Origin: an uncultured Lachnospiraceae bacterium
GTDB lineage: Bacteria > Bacillota > Clostridia > Lachnospirales > Lachnospiraceae
Reading direction: 5' to 3'
Assembly: GCA_947178145.1 (NCBI GenBank)
Contig: CAMWXE010000011.1
Span: forward strand, 18,557-82,556
DNA length: 64,000 nt
Positions 30,947-40,821 of this stretch are shown in pieces; position 1 is the first letter of the stretch, and each line of letters opens with the position of its first letter. The notes beneath the pieces are model-generated. The model had not been told where the DNA came from and searched no databases. It saw only the letters and a program-made list of their open reading frames with translations. The translations under genes and the position numbers were made by a program.

Positions 30947-32103
30947 TCTGCTGCACCTCCTAACGCCTCGTTGATGACGGACTTCATAATATCCTGCTCC
31001 TCCTCGTCCATATCCGGTATAAACTGACAAATCAGCTCGTACGGGGAAGTGCATACTGGCTCCGCCATCTCGCCAGATATGCCCTTCTGCCTGGCATACT
31101 TTCTCTGTATCTCCAGCCTGTTTGGAAATGCCATTGCAATCCGCTCCTGTATGTCAAAGATTTCCAAATCCTTGTCATCCGTGAGAATGATCTGTACATA
31201 ATCCTCTGACGTCTGTTTCAGCACATTCTCAAACGTGTCTTCTATGACGATGACCTTGCGACTTGGCACAAGGGGAAGTTTTGTGATTTCTGGTTCCTCA
31301 CCCTTTCTGCCGAGCGCAATCATCAAAAGGCCCTTCTCCTGATTTGCCTCGCTGACCGAGTAGGCAAACGGGGTACCACAATAGCGGAAGCGGTCCTCCC
31401 CCACTGTCATCGGTTTGTGGATATGTCCGAGTGCCGCATATTCAAAGGGTGCCAGCACGTCGCTTGCCACCACATCAACGTTTCCTACCGCCGTAATCTC
31501 CGACTCCATACGCTCAATCTCCTCCACTTTTTTGCCGGGCGGCAGATAAAACTGATGACTCACAAGCACATTGCGCTCCTTTTCATTCACATTTTCGCGC
31601 GCAAAGAGCCGGTGCAGCGCATCGTTATAGCTGTATGTGTTGTTTGCCGTGTCGCTCTCGTCAAATGTTCCTCTGATGACAGACGGCTTGCAAAAGGGAA
31701 GCAGATAGAAATTGACCGTGCCATACTCGTCGTCGAGCGCCACCTTCTCTATCGATTCCCCAGGAGTGCGCGGTGGTATTCCCACCATATGCACCCGCTG
31801 TTTTGCCAGCAGAAAGTTCAGGTAATCTATCCGCTGGGCACTGTCGTGGTTACCGCTTATAATCATGATTTCCGCTTTGTCAGCCGCATCGCACAGCGAC
31901 TCCAAAAAGCTGTCAAACAGCTGCACCGCCTCCGCGGACGGCACAGCCTTGTCATAGATGTCCCCGGCAATCAGAATCGCGTCTGGCTGGTATTGCCTCA
32001 CATAGTCTGTAATCTGTGCAAACAGCTCTTCCTGTACTTCCCGCAAATCATGATTGTACAGCTTTATGCCGATGTGCAGATCTGATAAATGAAATAACCG
32101 CAT
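30943..32103 (-). CDS. sbcD: exonuclease SbcD
   Basis: MRLFHLSDLHIG, ILIAGDIYDKAVPSAEAV, MIISGNHDSAQR calcineurin-like phosphoesterase motifs. Confidence 0.96.
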   Translation of the reverse strand: MRLFHLSDLHIGIKLYNHDLREVQEELFAQITDYVRQYQPDAILIAGDIYDKAVPSAEAVQLFDSFLESLCDAADKAEIMIISGNHDSAQRIDYLNFLLAKQRVHMVGIPPRTPGESIEKVALDDEYGTVNFYLLPFCKPSVIRGTFDESDTANNTYSYNDALHRLFARENVNEKERNVLVSHQFYLPPGKKVEEIERMESEITAVGNVDVVASDVLAPFEYAALGHIHKPMTVGEDRFRYCGTPFAYSVSEANQEKGLLMIALGRKGEEPEITKLPLVPSRKVIVIEDTFENVLKQTSEDYVQIILTDDKDLEIFDIQERIAMAFPNRLEIQRKYARQKGISGEMAEPVCTSPYELICQFIPDMDEEEQDIMKSVINEALGGAAE

Positions 32104-32191
32104 TTGTCTTTTGTATCCTTTCTTTATAAGTATTCCTGTTTATATATCTCAGAAACTATTACAACCAGTTTACCACAATAATTCCATCAGG

Positions 32192-32225
32192 AAAACCCCA
32201 GAACGGTTATCCGCTCTGGGGTTTT
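32192..32225 (-). terminator. terminator downstream of glgP
   Basis: AAAACCCCAGA...TCTGGGGTTTT hairpin. Confidence 0.85.
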
Positions 32226-32266
32226 TCATTCTGTCCGGGCAGCAGTCTCATACTCCTTTTACTGCA

Positions 32267-34537
32267 TCAGTTCAGTTTCCAGATATCCCTGTTGTACTCC
32301 TCTATCGTTCTGTCAGATGAGAAGAAACCTGCCTTTGCAATATTAACAAGCATCATCTTCTCCCACTTTGCCTCATCCCTGTAGTCCTCGAACATCTTAT
32401 CCTTCGTCGCAATATAATCCTCAAGATCCAAAAGTGTCATAAACCAGTCTTTGTTGATGAGCTCATTCTTCAGCCTGTTCAGGCGCTCCTCGTTGCCGAC
32501 TTTCACCACTTCGCTGCTTGTGATAAAGTCAACCGCCTCCTTGATCACACTGCTCTTGTCATAAAAGCTCCTTGACACATAGTCCGCCTTTGCATAGTGC
32601 TCAATTACCTGCTCTGACTTCTCGCCGAAGATGTAGATGTTGTCATCGCCCACAAGCTCATGTATTTCCACGTTTGCACCGTCACTTGTTCCGAGCGTCA
32701 CAGCACCGTTTAACATAAACTTCATGTTGCCTGTACCGCTTGCTTCCTTCGATGCCAGTGAAATCTGCTCAGAGATATCACAGGCCGGTATGAGCTTCTC
32801 AGCATAGCTTACATTGTAGTTCTCCACCATCACGACCTTCATATAATCCTTCACATCCGGATCATTGTTCACAATCTCCTCCAGGCACAGCAGAAGGTGG
32901 ATGATATCCTGTGCGATAATGTATGCGGGCGCTGCCTTTGCACCAAAGATAAATGTAATCGGTGTAGAAGGCTTCCTGCCTCCCTTGATTTCCAGATACT
33001 TGTGGATAATGTAGAGCGCATTCATCTGCTGGCGCTTGTACTCATGCAGTCTCTTAACCTGAATGTCAAAGATGGACTCTGGGTTGATATCCTGCCCTTC
33101 GTTCTCCTTGAGATAGGCTGCAAGCTCTTCCTTCTTGGTCTTCTTGATTGCCTTGATTTCTTTCAACAGCGCTGCGTCGTCCAGGTGCTCCATCAGCTTC
33201 TCGAGCTCTGCCGCATTCTTCTTGTATCCAGCTCCAATGGTCCTGGTAATACATGCCGCAAGCTCCTTGTTACATGACAGGAGCCATCTTCTGAAGGTAA
33301 TACCATTGGTCTTATTATTAAACTTCTCAGGATAAATCTTGTAGAAGTTGTTCAGCTCTGTATTTTTGAGAATCTCTGTATGAATCGCAGCCACGCCATT
33401 GACTGAGAATCCATAGTGAATATCGATGTGAGCCATGTGAACGCGCATATTGTCATCGATAATCTGTACGCTGGGATCTTTATATTTGATAGACGCTCTC
33501 TTGTCTAACTCCCATATAATCGGCATCAGCTGCGGAACGACCTTCTGCAGATATTTTACAGGCCACTTTTCAAGCGCTTCAGCAAGGATTGTGTGGTTTG
33601 TGTATGCACAGGTTCTGCTTACCACATCAATCGCCTCGTCCATGTCAAATCCTTCCTCTTCGGTGAGAATGCGAATCAGCTCAGGAATAACCATTGTCGG
33701 GTGTGTATCGTTGATCTGAATGACAGCGTGGTCATACATCCTGTGCAGATCATAGCCATTGTCCTTCATTTCTTTCAAGATCAGCTGTGCGCCGTTGCAC
33801 ACCATGAAATACTGCTGATAAATACGGAGCTGCTGGCCTGCCTCGTCTGAATCATCCGGATATAAGAATAACGTAAGGTTCTTGTCGATATCTGCTTTGT
33901 CAAAATCAATGCCGTCCCTGACAATGCTCTCGTCAATTGTCTCGATGTCAAACAGATGCAGCTTGTTCATGCCCTGCTCATATCCGATTACATCGATATC
34001 GTACAGTCTCGACATCACCTTCTTCTTTCCAAAGAATACAGGGAAAGAAATATCTGTCTTGGTGAGCCATGACTGCTGCTCAATCCAGTCGTTTTTCTCC
34101 GCGGTCTGTTGTCTGTCCTTAAACACCTGTTTGAACAATCCAAAATGGTAATTTAGACCGATACCATCTCCAGGAAGTCCCAGGCTTGCAATGGAATCCA
34201 GAAAACATGCCGCAAGTCTTCCCAGTCCCCCGTTGCCAAGTGATGGCTCCGGCTCAACCTCCTCGATGCGGCCAAGCTCCCTGCCCTCCTCCTTGAGCGC
34301 TGCGTCGAGCTCCTCATAGATGCCAAGATTAATCAGGTTGTTTGACAGCAGTTTTCCGATCAGGAATTCTGCAGAGATGTAATAAATCTTCTTGCTTCCC
34401 TTGATCACGCCTTTTTTGTCCATCATATCCTTTGTCATGCTGAGGATTGCGAAATAAAGCTGGCTGTCGTCAAGTTCCTTGATTGTCTTGCCATACATTT
34501 TCTGTACTACTGCTTCCAAATTTGCTTTTACGTTCAT
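32267..34537 (-). CDS. glgP: glycogen/starch phosphorylase
   Basis: [53 protein letters not shown] (PLP region). Start set at [11 protein letters not shown] (34537) with AAAAGGAGC RBS. Confidence 0.97.
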   Translation of the reverse strand: MNVKANLEAVVQKMYGKTIKELDDSQLYFAILSMTKDMMDKKGVIKGSKKIYYISAEFLIGKLLSNNLINLGIYEELDAALKEEGRELGRIEEVEPEPSLGNGGLGRLAACFLDSIASLGLPGDGIGLNYHFGLFKQVFKDRQQTAEKNDWIEQQSWLTKTDISFPVFFGKKKVMSRLYDIDVIGYEQGMNKLHLFDIETIDESIVRDGIDFDKADIDKNLTLFLYPDDSDEAGQQLRIYQQYFMVCNGAQLILKEMKDNGYDLHRMYDHAVIQINDTHPTMVIPELIRILTEEEGFDMDEAIDVVSRTCAYTNHTILAEALEKWPVKYLQKVVPQLMPIIWELDKRASIKYKDPSVQIIDDNMRVHMAHIDIHYGFSVNGVAAIHTEILKNTELNNFYKIYPEKFNNKTNGITFRRWLLSCNKELAACITRTIGAGYKKNAAELEKLMEHLDDAALLKEIKAIKKTKKEELAAYLKENEGQDINPESIFDIQVKRLHEYKRQQMNALYIIHKYLEIKGGRKPSTPITFIFGAKAAPAYIIAQDIIHLLLCLEEIVNNDPDVKDYMKVVMVENYNVSYAEKLIPACDISEQISLASKEASGTGNMKFMLNGAVTLGTSDGANVEIHELVGDDNIYIFGEKSEQVIEHYAKADYVSRSFYDKSSVIKEAVDFITSSEVVKVGNEERLNRLKNELINKDWFMTLLDLEDYIATKDKMFEDYRDEAKWEKMMLVNIAKAGFFSSDRTIEEYNRDIWKLN

Positions 34538-34651
34538 ACCTTTGCTCCTTTTCCTGCTGCTGTATGCAGCATTCTTTAATTCATTCATGGTTTCTAAGTA
34601 TCCTATTTTATTGCACATATTGCTGTGCACCGTTTCCGTTCTTATCATTCT

Positions 34652-35653
34652 TTATGAAATCACATCCAGATATTTGATGCGAATCAATTTGTGAGGCGCC
34701 ACGATGTCCTGTCCGCTCCCACCTTCCATCAACCGCGCGAGCTCTTCCACTGCATTGGAAGCAATCTTCTGGAAATCCTGCCGCACTGTGTGCATCTGTT
34801 TGCCTGCGTATCCCATCAGGCTCACCCCGTCAAATCCGCACACTGGTCTGTAAATATCCATATCGATCAACGCTTTCATCGCACCGATCGCCATCAGATC
34901 TGATGCGCAGACGATCGCATCCTTGCTTCTCGCGTACTGCATTGTCAGCTTTCTCGCCTCGAGTTCGCTAAAATTTCCTGTTCTGACCAAAACACACAGC
35001 CCCAGCTCTTCTGCCAGCCTGTTCATTCCAATCAGACGTTCTTCCGACACATAGCCGTTTTTCTTTCCAGATAGATATAAGACCTTTTTGTAGTTTTTTC
35101 CCTCCAGAAATTTCTTTGCGACTTCATACTGCGCCCTTGTGTTATCAATATGAATACTCGATGTATTTTCACTGACCCCAGGGGCATCGATCAACACACT
35201 CTTGAACTTACCGGTTTCCACCAGCTGCCTTAGTGTGATGTCCTCCTTGGACAGATCGCAGATAACCAGCCCTTCTATGCCCTGTGACTGAAAGTACCGG
35301 GTCATCTCCTCCAGATTCATCTCAGCAATCATGGTAAAAAACACTGTAATGATATCCATGTTTTTCTCTTTTGCCTTGTTGATCGCTCCGATTATATACT
35401 GCATTGGTATCTCGTCTACTGTCTGCGCATGCCTGTTTGCGTCGAGCACCAGCGCTGTTCTCCCTGTTTTCTTGGAAGATAATGCTGAGGCAATTGTATT
35501 TGGAACAAATCCAAGCTCTGCGATCGCCCTGTTAACCTTTTCCTTTGTCTCATCACTCACATTCGGATAGTGGTTTAATACCTTTGAGACTGTCGAGATT
35601 GCTACACCTGCCCGCTTGGCTACATCTCTTATGGAAACCAAATCATACATCAC
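34652..35653 (-). CDS. LacI-family transcriptional regulator
   Basis: VSIRDVAKRAGVAISTVSKVLNHYPNVSDETKEKVNRAIAELGFVPN. Confidence 0.95.
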   Translation of the reverse strand: MMYDLVSIRDVAKRAGVAISTVSKVLNHYPNVSDETKEKVNRAIAELGFVPNTIASALSSKKTGRTALVLDANRHAQTVDEIPMQYIIGAINKAKEKNMDIITVFFTMIAEMNLEEMTRYFQSQGIEGLVICDLSKEDITLRQLVETGKFKSVLIDAPGVSENTSSIHIDNTRAQYEVAKKFLEGKNYKKVLYLSGKKNGYVSEERLIGMNRLAEELGLCVLVRTGNFSELEARKLTMQYARSKDAIVCASDLMAIGAMKALIDMDIYRPVCGFDGVSLMGYAGKQMHTVRQDFQKIASNAVEELARLMEGGSGQDIVAPHKLIRIKYLDVIS

Positions 35654-35703
35654 CTTCTTTTATAATCCTGTATAAATGAAAAATTGTTTTACAAATTCTC
35701 ACA

Positions 35704-35731
35704 AGAAAACGTTTTCCAGAAAACGTTTTCT
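35704..35731. promoter_or_regulatory. tandem LacI-type operators AGAAAACGTTTTCC / AGAAAACGTTTTCT
   Basis: Two abutting copies of the palindromic core GAAAACGTTTTC upstream of the LacI gene. Confidence 0.75.
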
Positions 35732-35733
35732 TA

Positions 35734-35762
35734 ATCATACAACAAAAATAACGGTTTGTCTA
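35734..35762 (-). promoter_or_regulatory. promoter for LacI gene (TAGACA-17-TATGAT)
   Basis: Minus-strand TAGACA (35762-35757), 17-nt spacer, TATGAT (35739-35734), immediately upstream of the tandem operators. Confidence 0.55.
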
Positions 35763-35772
35763 CCGTTATTTT
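35745..35772 (-). terminator. hairpin downstream of cheY-like gene
   Basis: AAAATAACGGT-TTGTCT-ACCGTTATTTT perfect 11-bp stem with 6-nt loop. Confidence 0.65.
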
Positions 35773-35795
35773 CATTTTTTCCAATTTTTTTTATT

Positions 35796-36155
35796 TTATC
35801 CTAATACTCTCTGTATTGCGGCAACCACCCGGTCGGCCTCAAACGGTTTCACAATAAAGTCTTTTGCACCATTCTGAATAGCCTGCGCCACCATTGCCTG
35901 CTGTCCCATCGCCGAACAGATAATAACCTTTGCCTTCGCATCCAGCTCCTTAATGCGCTTTAGCGCATCGACCCCGTTCATCTCCGGCATAGTAATATCA
36001 AGCAGCACGACATCTGGCTGGAGTTCGGTATATTTCTGCACAGCCTCCACACCATTTCCAGCTTCTCCTGCAACCGTATGACCATTCGCCTCAAGAATCT
36101 TTCGGATTGTCACCCTCATAAAAACAGCATCATCCACTATTAATATCTTTGCCAT
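35796..36155 (-). CDS. CheY-like single-domain response regulator
   Basis: MAKILIVDDAVFMRVTIRKILEANGH...DVVLLDITMPEMNGVDALKRI...KVIICSAMGQQ...KDFIVKPFEADRV; start at 36155 with GAAAGGTGG RBS. Confidence 0.95.
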   Translation of the reverse strand: MAKILIVDDAVFMRVTIRKILEANGHTVAGEAGNGVEAVQKYTELQPDVVLLDITMPEMNGVDALKRIKELDAKAKVIICSAMGQQAMVAQAIQNGAKDFIVKPFEADRVVAAIQRVLG

Positions 36156-36285
36156 CGCACTTCCACCTTTCAAGCATTTGTATGTCATTGTATCATAGTT
36201 TTCGAAATTATCAAACCTTTTTCCATAATTTTCATATTGAGACGGCTTGATATGATGCATGGAAATGACAATTCTCAAAATTTTA

Positions 36286-38397
36286 TCAGGACTTATCCAC
36301 AATTGCGATTACAACCGAGCGCGGATACATAATAATCGTATCGTTTGCCACCCATTTCGTCAGCCTGTGGTAGTCTGTATCTGTCGTGTGTTCAAACTCT
36401 GTGTTCATAATAATACGCCACTTTCTGCCCAGCGGAAGGTTCGGGAGCTGCACTTCCTCTTTTTCCCAGTAAGCATTTACGCCGATGTAAATAATATCAT
36501 CCTCGCGATTTCCTTCCGTTCGCCCTGCAAACATGATTCCAATCGTGCGCGTATCTGGTCCGCAGTTGCTGTTCCACGCCCTCTTATTGTGTATTGATAC
36601 CTCTGGAAAACCACAACCGCTTGGGCCGGAGCGGCCTCTTAAGATCGGATGATTCTTGCGGAGGTTAATCATGAATTTACAGAACTCAAACATCTCGCTG
36701 TACTCTTGCTTGCGGTTCCAGTCAAGCCACGATATGATATTGTCCTGGCAGTACGCGTTATTGTTGCCAAACTGCGTGTTGCAGAACTCATCCCCCGCAA
36801 GGAACATCGCAGATCCCCGGCTGCACATCAGAATAGCAAACGCATTCTTGCGCAAACGATTTCGCAATGTCAGGACTTCCGGATTGTTGGTGTCACCTTC
36901 CACACCGCAGTTCCAGCTATTGTTATCGTTTGCCCCGTCCGTATTGTTCCAGCCGTTCTTCTCATTGTGCTTTTGATTATATGCGTACATATCATACAGT
37001 GTAAATCCGTCGTGGCAGTTCAGGAAATTGACTGTGGCATTCTCACCGCGGTTTTCCTTTCCATACAGGTCGAGTGAACCCGTGATGCGGTTGATGGCTG
37101 CCTGCGCCATGCCATAATCACCTTTTAAGAAACAGCGCATATCATCGCGGTATCTTCCATTCCACTCTGCCCAGCGGTTCCATGACGGAAAGCTTCCCAC
37201 CTGATAAAGTCCGCCTGCGTCCCACGCCTCGGCGATCAGCTTTACATTTCCAAGCACCGGATCAAACGCCAGACTCTGCAGCAGCGGCGGCTTACTCATC
37301 GGGGATCCATCCTCATTTCGTCCCATGATGGAGGCAAGGTCAAATCGAAAGCCGTCCACCCTGTAGGAAACTACCCAATAGCGCAGACATTCCAGAATAA
37401 ACTGCTGCACAATCGGATGATTACAGTTCATAACATTACCGCATCCGCTAAAATTGTAATACTTTCCATCAGGAGTCAGCATATAGTAAATGTTATTGTC
37501 GATTCCCTTGAAGGAAAAGCACGGCCCCATCTCGTTTCCTTCTGCTGTATGGTTAAACACAACGTCAAGAATAACTTCTATGCCATTAGCATTCAATTCA
37601 TGGATCAGGCTCCGAAACTCATTGCCTGCCTTGCCTGCCCGCGTGTCTGAAGCGTAAGCAATATTTGGTGAAAAAAAGCACACCGGACTGTACCCCCAGT
37701 AATTGAGGAGCTTTTCCCCATCAACAATCCGCACATCCTCCGTCTCGTCAAATTCAAAGACTGGCATGAGTTCCACCGCGTTGATGCCAAGCTCCAGAAG
37801 ATAGGGGATCTTCTCACGAATGCCCTCATAGGTTCCCCTGTGCTCCACCCCCGAAGATTTATCCTGTGTGAATCCTCTCACATGCATTTCATAGATAATC
37901 ATATCCTTCGGCTCTAAGCTGGTGTTTTTGAAATTTCCCCAGTCATAACCGCTGTCCACTACCCTTGCCTTGTACATCCGGTCAGAGACAGGTTTCTCCT
38001 TGCCCCATATTTCCTGTCCTGCAACGGACTTCGCATAAGGATCTAAAATATATTTTGTCTTGTCAAACAACAGTCCCTTTGTGACATTGTACTCCCCGTC
38101 AAACTGATATGCATACTCAAAATCCTTGGGCTTCAATCCATATACTACCATGGAGTATGTGCCTCCCATGCGGCAGGATTCTGGAAACGGCAGCACTGCA
38201 TATGGCTCATGTTCGCCCACATGAAACAGACACAGGTTGCAGGATTTCGCACCATTGGAATGAATGGTAAAATTCACCCCCTCATCCACCCTAATTGCTC
38301 CATTTTCCAAAAATTTCCCGGGCCGGATCGGAAAACCGGCTACCTCATCTGTAGGTGGATAATATTTTCTCTCTAATCCCGAACCGATATACCTCAT
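36286..38397 (-). CDS. glgX: glycogen debranching enzyme / isoamylase (GH13)
   Basis: GINAVELMPVFEFDE, GIEVILDVVFNHTAEGNE, YRVDGFRFDLASIMGR, NFLNCHDGFTLYD. Confidence 0.94.
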   Translation of the reverse strand: MRYIGSGLERKYYPPTDEVAGFPIRPGKFLENGAIRVDEGVNFTIHSNGAKSCNLCLFHVGEHEPYAVLPFPESCRMGGTYSMVVYGLKPKDFEYAYQFDGEYNVTKGLLFDKTKYILDPYAKSVAGQEIWGKEKPVSDRMYKARVVDSGYDWGNFKNTSLEPKDMIIYEMHVRGFTQDKSSGVEHRGTYEGIREKIPYLLELGINAVELMPVFEFDETEDVRIVDGEKLLNYWGYSPVCFFSPNIAYASDTRAGKAGNEFRSLIHELNANGIEVILDVVFNHTAEGNEMGPCFSFKGIDNNIYYMLTPDGKYYNFSGCGNVMNCNHPIVQQFILECLRYWVVSYRVDGFRFDLASIMGRNEDGSPMSKPPLLQSLAFDPVLGNVKLIAEAWDAGGLYQVGSFPSWNRWAEWNGRYRDDMRCFLKGDYGMAQAAINRITGSLDLYGKENRGENATVNFLNCHDGFTLYDMYAYNQKHNEKNGWNNTDGANDNNSWNCGVEGDTNNPEVLTLRNRLRKNAFAILMCSRGSAMFLAGDEFCNTQFGNNNAYCQDNIISWLDWNRKQEYSEMFEFCKFMINLRKNHPILRGRSGPSGCGFPEVSIHNKRAWNSNCGPDTRTIGIMFAGRTEGNREDDIIYIGVNAYWEKEEVQLPNLPLGRKWRIIMNTEFEHTTDTDYHRLTKWVANDTIIMYPRSVVIAIVDKS

Positions 38398-38636
38398 AAC
38401 TTAACATCCTCCCTTGATATCATTTTAACCAATTATACAGTGTTTAGAATCTATAATAAAATAATCCTGCCATTTTTTACATAAACTTTGTGAAAGTCAA
38501 CAGAATATATACTCTAATTTTACATGATTTCCCAAATTGGTGCAACATTTCAATTATTTTTGCACATTTTAACCACAAAAGTGCAAAATCTGCCCCACAT
38601 TATTGTAGAAGTTATTCACTATGTAACCTTGTACAT

Positions 38637-38682
38637 AAAAGGACTCCCTGGCAATATCAATGATTGTCAGAGAGCCCTTTTT
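38637..38682 (-). terminator. terminator downstream of kduI
   Basis: Minus strand GGGCTCTCTGACAAT...ATTGCCAGGGAGTCC followed by TTTT. Confidence 0.75.
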
Positions 38683-38690
38683 CCAGATCG

Positions 38691-39551
38691 TTACATTAAA
38701 TCCTGCATGCGCACTCCGTCCATATCGTCAAAGTCCTGATTTTCTCCCACCATACCCCAAATAAAGGTGTATGCGCGGCTGCCGCTTCCTGAGTGGATTG
38801 ACCAGCTCGGCGAGATCACAGCCTGCTCATTTCTCATCACGATATGTCTTGTCTCCTGCGGTTCCCCCATATAATGCATCACAAATGCGTCCTCGGGCAT
38901 GTCAAAATACAGATAAACCTCCATGCGCCTGTCATGTGTGTGGCATGGCATCGTATTCCATACGCTTCCGGGTTTCAACGCCGTCATGCCCATAACGAGC
39001 TGGCAGCTCTCAACCTGTCCCGGAAGAATGTACTTGTTGATCACCCTGTGGTTTGCGTCCTCGAGACAGCCGAGCTCTACCTTGTTCTCGTCCCTGATAA
39101 TCACCACATCCTCCGACGCCTCGCCCTGCGGCCTGATCAGCTTAGTCGGATAGGTCTTGTGTGCCGGCGCACTGTTCAAATAAAATTTTGCCGGATTCTT
39201 CGCGTCAACGGACTCAAATGTGATATCCTTAGATCCCATACCAATATACATGCCTTCCTTATGGCCCACCTCGTACTTTTTGCCATCGACCGTGATGACT
39301 CCTGCCGGTCCGATATTGATGACGCCGAGCTCACGTCTCTGACAGAAATACTCTGCGCGAAGCTCGTCCCCGGCGGTCAGTGCGATTGGCTCTACCGGCA
39401 CTGCCGAACCTGTGATAATGCGGTCGATGTGGCTGTACACGAGCTTGATCTCTCCCGTCCGGAACAGGTCATCGATCAGAAACTCCTCCCTGAGTCTCTC
39501 GGTCGTGTAGTACTTTACGTCCTTTGGCGAAGCAGCTGTTCTCAATTCCAT
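38691..39551 (-). CDS. kduI: 5-dehydro-4-deoxy-D-glucuronate isomerase
   Basis: MELRTAASPKDVKYYTTERLREEFLIDDLF, FCQRRELGVINIGPAGVITVDGK, MPCHTHDRRMEVYLYFD, SPSWSIHSGSGSRAYTFIWGMVGEN. Confidence 0.97.
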   Translation of the reverse strand: MELRTAASPKDVKYYTTERLREEFLIDDLFRTGEIKLVYSHIDRIITGSAVPVEPIALTAGDELRAEYFCQRRELGVINIGPAGVITVDGKKYEVGHKEGMYIGMGSKDITFESVDAKNPAKFYLNSAPAHKTYPTKLIRPQGEASEDVVIIRDENKVELGCLEDANHRVINKYILPGQVESCQLVMGMTALKPGSVWNTMPCHTHDRRMEVYLYFDMPEDAFVMHYMGEPQETRHIVMRNEQAVISPSWSIHSGSGSRAYTFIWGMVGENQDFDDMDGVRMQDLM

Positions 39552-39617
39552 GATTCATTTTCCTTCCTTTTCAAAGATTGTTTTATAGAGTGTTTTAAAA
39601 ATATCTCACCAGTATGC

Positions 39618-39631
39618 TGTAAGTACTTACA
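39618..39631. promoter_or_regulatory. candidate operator TGTAAGTACTTACA
   Basis: Perfect 14-bp palindrome in kduI/LacI divergent intergenic region. Confidence 0.45.
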
Positions 39632-39775
39632 TTTTATCGCACCCACGACAAATAGTCAATAAAATATTAGCATTATCACTTGATTTTCAGTCATTTTCAT
39701 ACTATAATTTATTTAAATTATGGTAGTGCTTTCATAACTTGTTACATTTGAATTTATCACTCCATCCGGGGAAAG

Positions 39776-40792
39776 GTGGATACTCTCATGACAATATACG
39801 ATGTTTCTGAGAAAGCCGGTGTATCCATAGCAACTGTATCGCGCGTGTTGAACGGTTCCAACAACGTCAGTGCCCAGACGCGCCAAAAGGTTCTGGCCGT
39901 GATCGAGGCATGCGACTACACGCCGAACGCTTTTGCAAGAGGACTTGGCTTAAACTCGATGAATACGATCGGCATTCTGTGTGCCGACTCTTCCGACTTA
40001 TATCTTGCCAATGCCGTATACCATATCGAGCAGGAATTGAGGGAGAACAACTACAACTGTATCCTCTGCTGTACGGGTTACAAGCTTGAGGACAAACAGA
40101 AATACCTGAATCTTCTCGTCAACAAAAAGGTTGACAGTGTGATTCTTGTGGGCTCTAATTTCGTGGCGGACAACAACGCCGAGAACGATTATATCCGCGA
40201 GGCCGCCGGGGAAGTCCCAATCCTTTTGCTCAATGCGGACTTTGACTGTGAGAATGTATACTGCAGCCTCTGCGACGACTTCAAGTCGACCATGCAGGCC
40301 ACTTCCTATATTATAGAGACAGGCATCGAGGATATCCTTTACCTGTACAACTCAAAATCTTTCTCTGCCCTGCGAAAGCTGTCCGGCTACCAGAGCGCAC
40401 TCACGCAGAAGGGACTCCCGCTGCGCATGGAGTACATGCAGTATTTCCCGGGAAATCACGCAAACCTTCCGGCGATCGCAGACTTCCTGGCAGACCTTGA
40501 CAGCTCCCTCAGATACAGGGCTGTCGTCGCCGCGGACGACAATCTCGCCATCGGTGCCGTCAAGTTTGCGCACAAAAAAGGACTGTCCGTACCGGACGAG
40601 CTGTCCATTGTCGGCTACAACAACTCAATTCTCAGCACCTGCTGCGAACCGGAGCTGACCAGCGTCGACAACCGTCTCGAAACCCTGTGCCATCATATCG
40701 TAAAGACGCTGATCGGCATACTCAGCAACAAGGAAATGCCCCAGAAGGTCATCTTCTCCGGCGAACTGATTAAAAGAGGTACAACTCTTTAA
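39776..40792 (+). CDS. LacI-family regulator (likely hexuronate-responsive)
   Basis: MTIYDVSEKAGVSIATVSRVLNGSNNVSAQTRQKVLAVIEACDYTPNAFARGL; between kduI and uxaC. Confidence 0.95.
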   Translation: MDTLMTIYDVSEKAGVSIATVSRVLNGSNNVSAQTRQKVLAVIEACDYTPNAFARGLGLNSMNTIGILCADSSDLYLANAVYHIEQELRENNYNCILCCTGYKLEDKQKYLNLLVNKKVDSVILVGSNFVADNNAENDYIREAAGEVPILLLNADFDCENVYCSLCDDFKSTMQATSYIIETGIEDILYLYNSKSFSALRKLSGYQSALTQKGLPLRMEYMQYFPGNHANLPAIADFLADLDSSLRYRAVVAADDNLAIGAVKFAHKKGLSVPDELSIVGYNNSILSTCCEPELTSVDNRLETLCHHIVKTLIGILSNKEMPQKVIFSGELIKRGTTL

Positions 40793-40821
40793 AATATATA
40801 TAATAAAACGGAGGAATCATC

